Positions 22,564 to 34,547 of a DNA stretch of 64,000 nt are shown here, in pieces. Where the stretch lies: assembly GCA_033239525.1 (NCBI GenBank), contig BSYO01000033.1:12558901-12622900 (forward strand), read 5' to 3'. Source of the stretch: Nepenthes gracilis. Its lineage: Eukaryota > Streptophyta > Magnoliopsida > Caryophyllales > Nepenthaceae. The first letter of the stretch is position 1. Every line of letters starts with the position of its first letter. The notes under the pieces were generated by a model that saw nothing but the letters and a program-made list of their open reading frames with translations, had not been told where the DNA came from and ran no database searches. The position numbers and the translations under genes were made by a program.

Positions 22564-24430
22564 ATGGCTCCCAAAGTCGACGCGATCTGCTCTGTCTTCG
22601 ATTCCAGCGATATCAAGGCTCTGTATGTCCAATACAACATCCCGAAGTCCATTTTGTTCGTAGTGCCTCGGAAGCACAACAGTGCTTGCTCCCCACCAGC
22701 GGGATTTATCACCGTCTACGAGGCTCACATGCAGAGTGGGCTTTATCTCCCCATTCCTGGGGAGCTGTTCGATATTTTTTAGGCCCTTGGAGTCTCCATT
22801 GTGAGGCTCCATGTGAATGATGTTCGCTCCCTATGTATATTCATCCGCTACCATTCGAAGATGTTGTCTGTGGCGGTAGTGAGAGTGATTTTTGGATTCA
22901 TGCAGAGTGGAGATTTGATCTCACCCCTCAAGAGCCGCGTATCAGCCAGGCTATCCTCGAGTCCGTCAAGAACTGGAAGAATCGGTTTTTCTTCATGAAG
23001 GTTTCTGACGATTGGCCATTGTCCAGAAGCTGGGGCAACGTGCTGGGAACCTTCACCGGCAAGCCTTTGCGAGAGGAGGAGGCCGTCAAGCTACTAGTGG
23101 AGCTAGTCTAGGTGAATTTGGATGAGTTTAGGAGGGACCACCTTTTGTCCCCCAAAGAGATCGTGCCAGCCCATTGGGGTCTGCGCTCGCCAACTCAGAG
23201 GGCTAAGGCTACTCCTCCGACACCATCTAGTCCCAGGAGGAAGGCTGGGACCCTCTCTATTGGGGACTCCACTGGTAGCTCTTCTCGATAGCGGTCTGCA
23301 CTGACTCTGCCTTCCTCCTCGTCTTCTACCGCCGTGGACTTTCGTATGGTCAGGCTCATTGGGGGTGTCAGAGAGCACTCTTATGTAAAAGCTCCTATTA
23401 CCCTTTTAGATGCCGGCACTATGGGGGCCGACGTCGAGGTACTTTTTGTCGGGTTGCCGCCATCTAGTGTACCTGTTGTACTGGCCAAGCTAGTTGACGA
23501 AGGGTTGGCAAGGCCAATAGTCGAAGAGCCGGTGGAACCGATAGCCGCAACACTGGCAAGGTCGGTGGCAAGGGTGAGGTCAACTTTTCTGCCGTGCTTC
23601 TGCTTGTGGTGATGGGCCTTTCGGATGTCGCCACTGAGGTCCATCCGGCGGGAGCTCATGGTGCTTATGAGGTGGTGGCCCTGGCAGAGCTTGTCCCGGA
23701 GGGTGCTGCGCTCAGCCTTCCTGTGGGCCTAGTGGAGGCCCTTCTGCATTCGAGCTCTAAGGTGTCCAATCAGGCTGGGAGGAGGAAGTTTAGGTGTAAA
23801 TTTATCACGGTACTCCTTCAAAGAAGACTTCCTCTTTCCTTCCAACTTTGCCGGTGTGGTTTGATCTCTCTCATTTTTCTCTGTCCCTTCTCTTCTTCTT
23901 CTTTCTCCTTTTTTTTTGGAATCGTAGGACAAGAAAATGGCAAACGCCTTGGCAAAGTGCCTCCACCAGTGGGCGGAGATGATAAATGAGTGGGAGGAGG
24001 AAATCCACTGTCTAGAGGAGCTCCTAGGCCAGTCTAGTGCCGCTGCTGCATAGGCCTAGCAAGACCGTGAGGAGGCTGCTGCCCTCAGATCGAAGTTGGC
24101 AGAGTTAAGGGAGAGGTTGAAGAGGCTGGAGGTTTGGGCCATCATCTTCGAAAAGCCGGCCATTGAGTTTTGAATAAAAAATGCCAAGCTTGGGGGAGAA
24201 ATGACTACCTGACTACGCCCAGAGGAGGTGAGCCAGGTGCTGAATGCAAGACTTTGGGAAGGCATTCACCTCTGTAGACGGATAATCTCCATGGTGGTTC
24301 TAGACTTTCCGGTTGGCTTCTTTGACCCTATGAATCGTGGAGCTTGGGACTGTGCCCACTTGATCGACTTTGCCCAAGGCGGAGAGGAGCCCTCCTCGCG
24401 TTTACTTGGAAGCCCCCAGCCTAGCCGAAA
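22564..24430 (+). pseudogene. Antisense gene 1 of Tat-type element (putative gypsy-type transposon protein), spliced, broken
   Basis: The start MAPKVDAICSVFDSSDIKAL is followed by PPAGFITVYEAHMQSGLYLP, equivalent to the ANAPLDGFVTVYEHHLRGGFRYP block of the copy at 48103 (minus) and the block at 63640. Next come SVKNWKNRFFFMKV and REEEAVKLLVELV. An in-frame TAG at 22780 and later frameshifts break it. A GT-AG intron (23762-23924) has a long pyrimidine tract and joins SSSK to DKKMANALAKCLHQWAE in phase 0. The second exon is a coiled coil (EEEIHCLEELLG, ALRSKLAELRERLKRLE) ending in LWEGIHLCRRI and GFFDPMNRGAW. Plant annotations call this family 'putative gypsy type transposon'. Its function is unknown. 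Confidence 0.7.
23762..23924 (+). other. Intron in antisense gene 1
   Basis: Donor AAG/GTGTCC. Acceptor TCGTAG/GACAAG after a tract of about 45 mostly pyrimidine bases. Phase 0 on both sides. Removing it links the globular N-terminal part to the coiled coil without a stop at the junction. Confidence 0.65.
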
Positions 24431-24808
24431 TATATTTTGTTCTTTTGTATTTTGCTTTCCCTTCCTTGTATCAAATGCTTGTACAGCTCATTTTCTTAAT
24501 GAACGAAATCTTTTTGCAAAGGTGTTGATGACTTCTCCATTTATGTGCTGCTCTGTTTTTTTACGGTCGTTGGTCGACTAGTCATATTTGTTTTTGAATC
24601 TGGGCCCTCGTGTAGGGTTAGGGCCACCGTTCTTGTGGGACCAGTTGTGCCCTCTTCCTTGACCGGTCATGCTTAATCACGTGACGTGACATCTATCATA
24701 ATGGCGCCACAGGCGAATTCGACTGGGTAAGGACACACGTCACTTCCTCCCGAAGCAACGTGACCTTTCAGTGTCTGTTGCGACGTTGTTTTAGGCTGAG
24801 GTTTTGCC

Positions 24809-24815
24809 TATTTAA
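24809..24815 (+). promoter_or_regulatory. TATA box of antisense gene 2 (truncated copy)
   Basis: CCTATTTAAG context, 46 bp upstream of an ATG at 24855. The same CTATTTAAG word precedes the antisense gene starts at 48103 and 63463. Confidence 0.5.
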
Positions 24816-24854
24816 GAGTGGCGTCTTCTGTCACTCAATTCACCACTCGTCCCC

Positions 24855-25470
24855 ATGGGTTTCTTTGTTTCCATTATGGCATATTGAGACATGATTGACA
24901 TCCCGACTTTGCTTGCTCTAGCATGGGGAGCGTCGTCTTCCACTTTGCCTGAAGCCTCATCCGAGGAGGGGAGCAGCGATCGAAAAATGTTGATGGAGAA
25001 TGTCAGAGACGACTTCGTGAATGGGGTTGCCATCGAGGAAGAGCACTACTTGGGCATCCCACCACTCGAACCTCACGGTGTCTCAAGGGCTCCTCCATGC
25101 CTTGAGTCTGTTGGTTCTTCCCACCAAGTATGTCTATCTAGTTACAAAGTTGCACGGATAACTGATAGATGTTCCTACTATTGACTCCTTTTCTACTCGT
25201 CAGCCTACGAGGGTGCCTCACGGTTTGGATGAGTTTCTATCCTCGTAGGGAGATGAAGTTGCCCACATGATATGTGCTCAAACTGACCGCGTAATAGAGG
25301 AGATGGAGTGCCAAGTTAACGTCACTATCGAAGACGCGCTGCAGAGTCAAGTGCAGGCCAACTACCTTGACCAGGCCCATTGGAGTCTAATGCCAAGCTA
25401 TAGGAAATCGCAGGTGTCATGGCCCGTGTTCCCATTTAACCTTAATGGGATGTTAGTCAATACTACATAT
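24855..25470 (+). pseudogene. Antisense gene 2 of the truncated Tat-type element, fragment
   Basis: Frames in this stretch include MIDIPTLLALAWGASSS, SEEGSSDRKMLMENVRDD and, from 25267, MICAQTDRVIEEMECQVNV. An early stop (TGA at about 24885) separates the first ATG from the main frame. It occupies the gene position next to antisense gene 1 but I could not align it with gene 2 of the other copies. The reading frame stops where the element is truncated. Confidence 0.4.
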
Positions 25471-26139
25471 TTCATATAAGTCCAATATATAAATCGTTCT
25501 TATACACAGGATCTATCCAACCCCGTATGACTTAAATACGGTGTCGAATTTTTTAGAGATACTACTAGGGACCGAAATTTATCATCATAAAAATCTATGG
25601 AAGCACTAGTAATATCCATAAAAATTTTGTGAAAGTATTAAAAGATTAACATCAAAGGACATTTTATTCATTTCAAGATCAAGTACATTTCTTATATCAA
25701 AAATTACAATTCATCATTGTTTTATCCTAATTACCTCTCGCTACACCACTTTGATCACCAAATACCAACTTGTTTCTTCCATTTTAGGGGTTAGGAAAAG
25801 CGGCAAGTGAGTGAGCCAAAATATTTAGTAATATACAAATAAGCAAAGACATGCATTTTTCATATTCAAAATAGACATATACCGATGTCATAGGAATACA
25901 ATGCATGATTCTTTAGTTCTTTCATCTTTGAGTTCTTATTTATCATTTATCTTTAAGGACCAGAGCTAGTAGGCATTACCAGCCAACAGAGCGGTAACTC
26001 AAGGAAAGGATTGTGATATACCATACAATCTAAGGCCATATTCCTTGGGTTGACATCCAGCTGTCAGTTTGTATACTTATAACCCAATATACGTGGATTA
26101 GAAAGATTGGTACCACTCAATGATGTTTCTAAGAAAGAT
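25471..26139 (-). mobile_element. Fragment of a big LTR (same family as 7826-9999)
   Basis: Matches 7960-8760 by ACACAGGA-C, CCAG-GCTAGTA, GGAGCGG-like and AAGGCCATA words in the same order. On the minus strand it is an LTR end region with no promoter half. Both ends are cut by other elements. Confidence 0.55.
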
Positions 26140-27555
26140 TTAGATATGTATGGATTTTGTATGGCCGGGCGATTATCTGACTGAAAGTTTGGGATGCAAT
26201 GCAATCCGGAGGATTTTGCGTGGAGGTGCTATGGCAAGGATGTTGGTGGAAAGATTGGGCCAGAGGGATTTTCTCTCTTTATTGTTAGGATTGCATTCTG
26301 AACAAAGTTTCTATTTGTGGAAGAAACTTTTATGAAGATCAGAGGCGATGTCCTTTTTGGACGAGCTATTATGAAGTTGGAAGCAATCGAGCAGGTAATC
26401 TCAAACATTCTATACAAGTGCTTTTCCCATTGCATGTTTGAGAGGAGGCATGTTTTCAAGAATTTTCTCATTAGCTCAATTGATTGGATGAAAGCTCAAA
26501 AGCAAATATGGTCATCAGCAACTATGGTTGAGCTGGAATGATCCAAATTCAAGGGAAAAGTCGAAGCTTTTCCATCGAGTAGAGTGGCAAGTTGATAATG
26601 TGCCTCGTGCCTAAATGAAAAAACCGAGAAGAAGAAACCTTTGAGATTTTTATTTCGGGTGTGTCTCGGCCAGCAAAGGACTTGATGGTCATTTGGATAA
26701 GAATGGACTAGTTAATAGTGGTTTAGCTGATGAATATGGTTCATTGTTTGTTCAGATTTGAGGTAGATGATTGATGAGCTGATAAAGTCAGTTTATCACT
26801 TGCCTATCAGGAAGTCATTCCCAAGATTGGCTATTGGCATATTGTCGAGTGAGGGGATTGTAAGGTATTCCTATTTCGAGCCTTTTGATTGTGACATGAG
26901 GCTAATGATCAATGAGAGTGGCACAGTGGAAGCTTGCGTACTTATGGCTATCAATCATAAGATTTGATTTGAGACCTGAAGTGGGAGATCAAATTTGCAA
27001 CCAGATTGAAGATTTGAGAAGAGTGGTCAGATATTTTTGGAAGCCTCTTGAAGAGAAGAATTTTGAGTTTTAGAATCGAAGGGTAATTTGGAGTGGAGGT
27101 TCATTAGGACATTCAAAATTTTCAGCAGATTGAAGTAGTCTACAAATTGGTCTTTCTTCTAAATTTGATGGATGGATACGATATGTTTTATATGAATGAT
27201 CCTTTGTATGTGATTGTGTTGGAGTCATTTTTATTGACGAGAAGTATTTTAGGTCAAGGTTGTGATTTTGATTTTTGGGATAGGAAGGATTTGGTATAGA
27301 GGAATAAGATATTTTCATTGGCCATTATACTTTCGAGGAATCTTTTAGTTAAGGAAGCACTAAGGGATCTCAAGGACAATTTTGAGAGAATATCCCTATT
27401 TGTTGAGAATCAGATTTTGAGAAATCATTTGATCGAGAAAATCTATTGAGAAAACCGAATATAAAGTTTGAAAGAATATTTTTATTGTATGATAATTGAG
27501 GTAATGAATAAGATGCATATATTTCGAAGACGAAATTTTTGTAAGGAGGGGAGAA
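26140..27555 (+). mobile_element. Internal region of a non-autonomous gypsy derivative, plus strand
   Basis: No gag-pol domain is recognisable. About 26290-26560 matches the minus strand of about 33880-34060 (TGAAGATCAGAG/TGAAGATTAGAG; CTTTTTGGACGAGCT/CTTTTTGGTTGAGCT), so the two are copies of one family in opposite orientation. It ends in a polypurine tract and an LTR start. Long LTRs around a short non-coding centre fit a large retrotransposon derivative (LARD). Confidence 0.6.
27541..27555 (+). other. Polypurine tract
   Basis: GTAAGGAGGGGAGAA directly before the LTR start TGTAATATC, after GACGAAATTTTT. This is the common 3' junction of plant chromovirus-type elements. Confidence 0.8.
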
Positions 27556-27736
27556 TGTAATATCTTGAAATTCTATTCGAATTATTTTAATATTAATTAT
27601 AATTTTGGGTAATTTAAGTATGACAAAAATTAATTAAATATTATAAAATTTTGGAGGATATTTGGATTAGCCTTGCTATCGCCCGAGATGCGCCGTGCTA
27701 TTGCTCAAATACCGATTTAAATTTTGAAATAAATGA

Positions 27737-27806
<70 letters not shown>

Positions 27807-29944
27807 GAAAATAAGAATCAGAGGTGGTGGATGATCGGGGAGAGAGAAGGACAAAGGGAAAGAAAAAGAAGAGAATGAGAGAGAAGGGAGGAGAGAGAGG
27901 AGAAGAGGGCTTTTGTGCAAGGAGGAGAAGAATGAAGGAGGAGGAATGAGAGAAGAAGAGAGAAGGTAGGGCTGACTGGCACAGGCAGGTAGCTCAGCAG
28001 TGGTCAGCGAGGGCGGTGGCTGATAGCATTCGGTGAGGAGGTCATCGCAGATATCGGCGGCAACCGTTGGAGGTGTCGATGGTGGTGCGCGGTGGAGATT
28101 GTGCACCGATGGTTAGCAGCGACCGTGGGAGGAGCGGCGGTGGCGCTCGGGAGCAAGCTTGCGCTGGAGAGAGAGACTACACGGGTAGAGAGAGAAAGTC
28201 ACGCCAGTAGGAGAGAGAGTGCCCGATTCAGGTACTTCAGAACATCCTTTCTTCAGATCTACAGAGTATGAGGTCAAGATAAGTATTTGTAACCCTTTTT
28301 TTATCAGATTTAATATCTAATATATTTTGGATACTATTTAGAATTTTTACTAACTTACATGTATTTTTATATACCTGATTTGTTTACTATAGACATACAC
28401 GTATGGTTCATTGGTTGATTTGGGAGTTTTTGGTACGGGTTTTATGATTTTAGATGGTTAAATATTTTTCTGAAAGCCTATATAATTTATTAGATACCGT
28501 ATATGTTCATACTAGTATATTTATACGAAAATGTGTATGAAATTTGTATAGGCCGTGCATTTCCACATGTATGTGCCGAGTTGTGGTCACTACATTCGAA
28601 TTTGTTATTGGATATTCTAACTAACTCCCGACAGGGAGATATTTGTTATTTGAAAATTTTTTTCCACTGGTAGGAAATGTTTGGAGTGATGACCCTTTCC
28701 ATTTGGATGATTTGATTTAACCTTATAATATATTCGAATGTCCTAATATATTTGACAAATTTGAAAATTGTACTTAAAGCCACAGATAACAAAACATAGT
28801 AAGCAACCTTATCCACGTATACAGAGTATATGGGTGACCATACATGCTAATCTAATTTATATTTGATTTGGTCTAAAGTTACCAAGATAAGTGTAACCCT
28901 TCTTCAAGCTAGTTTTTAAATAATCAAAACTCAAATTTGATACATAATTTGTATTTTTACATTGATTTGTATTGGACTTTGATATAGATATAAATTTTTG
29001 GACTTGGATTTGAGATTTATTGATTTTATCCACTGTTGTGCCTTGTATGTCTCGTACAAATAATTTTGGACTATGTTTTTTGATCCAAACCTTTAGAATA
29101 TCTATCGCGATGCTGCTTCGATTTCTGTGCATACTATTAGATCATCCGACTATTGAATTCTGTTTCAGATGATAAGCTGATCGGGCCTTAAACTTGGATT
29201 TGGACTTGAATTGGACATCGACTTCTTAGAATCGGTCTAGATTACTTCTGTTTTGTTTATATATATATATATATATACATCTCGATGAGGATTGTTTTCT
29301 GATTTAGACATTTATTTTAGATTTGAATATTTGATTTGAGTACAAGACTATTATTGGATTTTAGATTTCTATTAGATTTAATATATTGATGATTTAGATT
29401 TATTCTATTTTTTATTAAAAATTTATCCATTTGACCATCCCTCTGATTCATTGGACTCGTTTTGCCTAAATTTGATACTTGCTAAGCGCTTGACTCACGT
29501 TTCATATTTTGTCCATTCAGAGTAAAAGGTTCAAATGTATTGTAGGAGTAAGGATATGATCTGTCAGTTATTCGCCCGATTTGATGAGTTTTAGTTTCGT
29601 TATGATTTAAATTTGTATTTGATGTGATTGGATATTGGAATTGGTCAGGTATAGGCCCACAGTTATATTTCGAGAATAGTTGGAATGTTATGTTATGTCT
29701 GATTATGATTTGATTGAAATGTTACCTCCCTTATGATGATTATAGAGTCAGTCGTATTTATAATATCCGGACAGTTGTCTGATGAGGTCATATGAGGGTT
29801 TTTGATTTATCGGGTCCTATATTATTTGGTTTGTCACACCTAAATTTTAAAATTTAGTATTATTTGTTAAATTTATTAGATATTTTAAAATTTTAAAATT
29901 ATAATTAATTATTTAATTAACCTGTTTGATTTGAATTCGTGACA
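27556..29944 (+). repeat. 3' LTR (2.39 kb) of the plus-strand non-autonomous element
   Basis: It starts TGTAATATCTTG and ends TTCGTGACA. It aligns from end to end with the solo LTR at 30451-32832. An AAT microsatellite lies about 180 bp in, and a GA-rich region follows it. The 5' LTR is missing from the window. Confidence 0.78.
27737..27804 (+). repeat. AAT microsatellite, about 22 units
   Basis: An uninterrupted run of AAT inside the LTR. It makes the poly-isoleucine and poly-tyrosine open frames here, which are not genes. Confidence 0.97.
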
Positions 29945-30450
29945 TCTCTATACACATATCGATCCACCGGGGTCTCAGACCACCAGGGTCTCATACATGC
30001 ACCAACCCATTGGGTCTCAGTTCCCACCAATTATTCATGCAACATACTGATATAAAAATATGCATGTAGAATATATTAGATATTAAAATAAATCAGAGAT
30101 AGAACGAGAAGATACTTGCCTCGACCTTATATCAAGTAGATTTGTCAAAAAGATAATCTGATGTACCCGAACCGTGCACTTCTCTCTCCTTAGTTGCGCA
30201 CGCCCGTCTCTCTCTTCCCTTCCTCATTTTTGCCGAGCGCCAGGTTCTCCTTTGATGAATGGCGATTTAGCTTGGCATGGTGGTTCCGACCACGGCAATA
30301 GCAGCACTAAAGCGGTTTCTAGTAGTGGCTGACGGTGGTGACTTTGGCAACGTTAGTGAACCGATGGTGCATGCAAGCACCGCCTTGCCTTCACCCGGCT
30401 CCTTCTCTATCCTCACCCAAGCATATCTCCTCTCTTCTCCTTCTCCTCTT
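29945..30450 (-). repeat. Left piece of the 3' LTR of the minus-strand non-autonomous element
   Basis: Aligns with 35480-35805 plus 37880-38060 (CATGCAGAATATAT, AATCAGAGATAG, GAGCGCCAGGTTCTCC, GCAAGCACCGCCTTGCCTTC). The left end is cut off where the plus-strand LTR ends. The right end is the insertion point of the solo LTR. Confidence 0.75.
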
Positions 30451-30651
30451 TGTAATATCTCGGATTTTCATTTGAAATATTTTAATATTAATTATGATTT
30501 TGGGTAATTTGAACGTGATAAAAATTAATTAAATATTATAAAAATTTGAAGAATATTTAGATCAAATGGGTTAGCACTTGAGATACGCATGTGCTATCAC
30601 CCAAGTATCAATTTGAATTATGAAATAAAAGAAAAGGAAAAACACAAAAGG

Positions 30652-30697
<46 letters not shown>

Positions 30698-32832
30698 GGG
30701 GTGAGGTGTCAGGAAGAGGAGTAGAAGGAAAAAGGAGGGAAGAGAGAAGAGAGAGAAGGAGAGGGGAGGGTTTCGCATATGGGTGAGGCGGCATGCAGAG
30801 AGAAAGAAGGGAGCTATAGCGGTGGTGCCAGCAGGAGGAGATTGAGCACTAGGAAGGTCAATGGTGGCCATGGGAGGCATCTGAGATGGCGGACGTGGGA
30901 GGCATTAGAGGCGGTGGCCGTGGGAGGCATCAGCGTTGGTGACGGCACAGCGAGGAGGTGATGCTAGGAGGATCGGCGACTACCGTAGGAGGCAAAGACA
31001 GCAGCCATACGAGGTGGTAGTGGTGGTAGCGAGGACGGCTCGCGTAGGAGAGAGAGCTGCAGAGGCGCTAGCTTCGTATCGTTAGGAGAGAGAAGGCGTG
31101 ATTTGGGTATTTTGGAGTGTCCTTCCTTCAGCCCTCTTTCAGATTTATAGAGTATAAGGTTGAGGCAAGTATCTTCTAACCCTATCTTTTGTCTCATTTC
31201 GTATCTAATGTATTTTTGTTTATATTTGAAGGTTTTAAGCTCGTGGGTATATTTTTAATTAGCTTGCTTATTTTTTTATGCACGCATGACCTTTTTACCG
31301 GTTGTTTGAGGATTCTATTATGATTTTATTGATATTTGTGGGGTTTGTCATTTTCTAAAAAAATGAGTAATTTTCAAACACTATATATATATATATTTAT
31401 ATCAGTATGTATATACAAAAATGTATATAAAACTTGCATTAGGCTGTGCATTTTCACATGTAAGTGTTAAGTTATGGTCAATACATTTGGATTTAGATAT
31501 TGGATATTCTGACTAGCTCCCAATAGAGAGATTTATTATTTAAAAATTTATTTTCATCGGCTGAAAAAGTTTAGAGTAGTGACCCTTTCTATTTGAATAA
31601 TTTAAGTAGACCTTACAATATATTCAGATTTCCTAATATATCTAACAAATTTGAGAATCGCACCTAAAATTATGGGTGACAAAATATAATGAGTAACCTT
31701 ACATATAGGAGATAAAATACAAAGGTGACTAAGCATGTAGGGCTAAGTAGCATTTGATATGACTTAAGTATATATAACTATTCATTAATCTAATCTTTAA
31801 ATAATCAAAACTCAATTTTAGTGCATGATTTGTATTTTTGTATACATTTGTATCAGACTTTGATTTGAACTTGAATTTGATATTTGTCGATTTTGCCCAC
31901 AGATGGATCTTGTATGTCTCGTACAAATAATTTTAACTATATGTTTTGATCCGAATCTTTAGACTATCTGTTGTGATACTGTTTCAGTTTTTGTGTATGC
32001 TATTGTTTATCCGATTATTGAATTCTGTCCCAAATCATGAGTTGATTGAACTTTGGATTTGGATTTGGACTTAGATTAGACATCTACTTATTGGAATCAG
32101 TCCAAGTCACGTCTATATATATATATATGCACATCCCAATAAGAACTCTTTTTAAATTGGATATTTGTTTGGATTTATTATTTAATTTGAATAAAAGATT
32201 ACCGTTGGATTTGGATATTGAATTTTATTGGATTTGGATATTGGATTTTATTTTAGATTCGAGGAATTGATTTTTGTATTAGCAACTTGGATTTATAATT
32301 ATTTTTTTATTTTGATATTTATTTCTTGACCATCTCTCTAATTGATTATACCCATTTGCTCGTATATGATACTTGTTGGGCTTTAAACTCATGTTTTATA
32401 TTTTATCCATTCAAAATAGAAAGTTCAGATGTATTGTAAGAGTAAGCACGTGATCTGTCAGTTGTTTGTTTGATTTAGTAAGTTTTATTTCTGTTATGAT
32501 ATAAATTGGTATTTGATTTGTGATTAGATTTTGGGTTCAACCAAGTATAGGCCCATGGTTATATTTCGGGAGTAGTTGGAATATTATGTCATGTATTAAT
32601 TATGGTTATGATTGAATTATCACTTTCCTTACGATAATTATAGAGCAAGTCATATTTATATTATTCGGACAGCTGTCCGATGAGGTCCTGTGTGGGTTTT
32701 GATTTATCGAGTCTTATATATTTGGTTTATCACACCCGAATTTTAAAACTTAGCTTTTTTATTGAATTTATTTAGAATTTTAAATTTTAAGAATAATAAT
32801 TAATTAGATCTGTTAAATCTCGAGTTGTGATA
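30451..32832 (+). mobile_element. Solo LTR (2.38 kb) with AAT microsatellite
   Basis: It starts TGTAATATCTCGG and ends GTTGTGATA. It is flanked by CTCTT (30446-30450) and CTTTT (32833-32837), a target-site duplication with one change. The host LTR reads continuously across the gap (TTCTCCTCTT then TTCTTCATTC, as in 38060-38080). Near-full-length match to 27556-29944. Confidence 0.82.
30652..30697 (+). repeat. AAT microsatellite, about 15 units
   Basis: Same place in the LTR as the run at 27737. Confidence 0.97.
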
Positions 32833-33330
32833 CTTTTTTCTTCATTCTTCCTATTATTCTCTGCCTTCGCACCTTTGCCTCCACTTCTCCTTCTCTTTCC
32901 ACCAAAATTTGGGCCGCTTTCCTCCAAAATCGACACATGTAAATATAAAATTGGCGTCAATAAAGAGAAAGAAGGGATTTACTTATCTCAATTTCTTACT
33001 TCTCTTCCGACAACGACAGCGGCTCCTTTGCTTGTATCGCGTGCGCCTTCCTTCACACCATTGTATCTTTTCAATAATAGAGGGAAATTGCAAAGAGGGT
33101 TACTTGGTTCAGTCTCCGGCGTCGATTTTTCTATCGGTGGTCACTGCGACCTCGCACTGGCTTCCCCTTTCCTCTCTTTCTTCTCCCTATCTTTCTTCTT
33201 TTCCTTTTTCTTCTTTCTTTCTTTCTTTTCTCTACTATGCAGCCTGACACCCTTTATATATATATTACATCCTTTTTTCTTAAAATCCATTGTTCACAAA
33301 ATAAATCCAATAGAGATTTGAGATACTATA
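32833..33330 (-). repeat. Right piece of the 3' LTR of the minus-strand non-autonomous element
   Basis: Continues the LTR after the solo LTR. It matches 38070-38480 (CCACCAAAATTT-GGCCG, TCGCGTGCGCCTTCCTTCACAC). On the minus strand the LTR begins TATAGTATCTC at 33330. The plus-strand hydrophobic frame here is only the complement of the purine-rich leader. Confidence 0.75.
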
Positions 33331-34227
33331 TCCTCCACTCCTTATAAAAATTTCATCCTCAAAATTACGCACTTCAATCCTCGAACAGATAGGGATATTT
33401 TTCCAGACTCCATCTTCTTTAGGATGCCTTCAAGAACAGCTGAACATCCACACCAAATCTCAAATTGGATTGCAAGTCTAATCTTCTACTTCAAATCTTA
33501 AATCAAATCTTGTGACTGTTAGTCGTATGTCCACACGCTTTTGCTGTGCAACTCTAATAGATCATATATCTCAAATTATAATCTGAAGTCTCGAAACTGG
33601 ATTACCATACATTCTTCTCATCTCTATAATATACCGATGACCAAACTCAAGAATGCCATTCTGATCAACAAGCTATGAGCCGACTTCATCAGCTAATCCA
33701 TCCCCATCTAGATGGCCACCAAATTTTTTGCTATTTGAGGTAGACTCGAAACAAAATCTTAAAGGCTTCTTATTTTTCTTGACTTTTTCCTTTAGGCACA
33801 AGACACATTATCACTCACCATTTTGCTAGGTAGAGAAACTTTAATGTCCCTTTCAAACTTGGACCACTCAAAGTCCACTATAACTGTTGACTTCACTTGC
33901 ACCCAAGCTTTCATCTAATCAGTCGAGACTCTACTTGATCGTGTCCAGCTTCATGACAGCTCAACCAAAAAGGGCTTCATCTCTAATCTTCACAAGAGCC
34001 TCTTTCGCAAATAGGAGTTTGGTTTGGAATCCAATTCTTGTGAAGAAAACAAGTTGGCTTGACATGGGTTTCTTTATCTTTATTTATCACTTTCAATCTT
34101 GACAAATTTTCTTTCCTTCACTCAGATATGATGACCATTCCCAACTTACTATTTGAAGAAACCAACGGGGTTTGCCAAGTAAGAAACTAGTTCCACAAAG
34201 CTACAGGCTTACATTTCATGACCTCCA

Positions 34228-34420
34228 TTTCATTACTTACTTCTTTACTGACCAAAACCTCCTTCTACCCTGTAAAGTTTTGAACCGACCCATTCCATCA
34301 CCTACCTCTTTGCTGGCTGAAATTTCCTTCCACCTTGTGAGGTTTCGGACCAACCCATTCCATCACCTACCTCCCTGCTGGCCAAAACCTCCTTCTATCC
34401 TATGAGATTTCAGGCCAGCA
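34228..34420. repeat. Tandem repeat, about 63-bp unit, 3 copies
   Basis: Units share CATTCCATCACCTACCTC, then CTGGC-AAA and CCTTCTA-CCT-TGAG-TTT. Each reads on as part of the internal region. Confidence 0.8.
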
Positions 34421-34530
34421 CAATAAAATCTCCACATATCCGCAGAAATCAAAAAAAATCCTCTAGCCGCTATACTAATCCGCCCGACACTCAATTAATT
34501 ATATATTCAAAATACCTCTCTTTATGATTT

Positions 34531-34544
34531 TTCTCTGATACAAT
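34531..34544 (-). other. Primer binding site (tRNA-Met type)
   Basis: On the minus strand ATTGTATCAGAGAA follows the LTR end CATTCATGATA. It resembles TGGTATCAGAGC. Confidence 0.65.
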
Positions 34545-34547
34545 TTT

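Larger units (their letters stand above)
20478..25470 (-). mobile_element. Truncated Tat-type gypsy element, minus orientation, with plus-strand antisense genes
   Basis: It consists of a 3' LTR (20478-21646), an adjacent polypurine tract (on the minus strand GGGAGGCTAG just before the LTR start), and about 3.8 kb of the 3' internal region. The antisense genes on the plus strand match those of the complete element at 38533-51651 and of the right-edge copy. No RT, RNase H or integrase is present here; the element is cut off near 25470, where a fragment of another LTR begins. Confidence 0.75.
33331..34547 (-). mobile_element. Internal region of the minus-strand non-autonomous element
   Basis: Bounded on the minus strand by a tRNA-Met-type primer site and a polypurine tract (AAGGAGTGGAGGA at 33331-33343). 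Only about 1.2 kb long with no gag-pol domain. Part of it matches 26290-26560. It contains a tandem repeat of three units at 34228-34420. Confidence 0.7.

Noticed and set aside
27651..28106. Open frames with long Ile or Tyr runs over the AAT repeat (also at 30589-30880)
   Set aside because: They are translations of a microsatellite inside LTRs, with low-complexity ends and no conserved part.
32827..33321. Hydrophobic plus-strand frames at 32827-33321 and 38099-38620 that resemble each other
   Set aside because: They are the reverse complement of the purine-rich leader of one LTR family; the similarity is due to the repeat, not to a gene.
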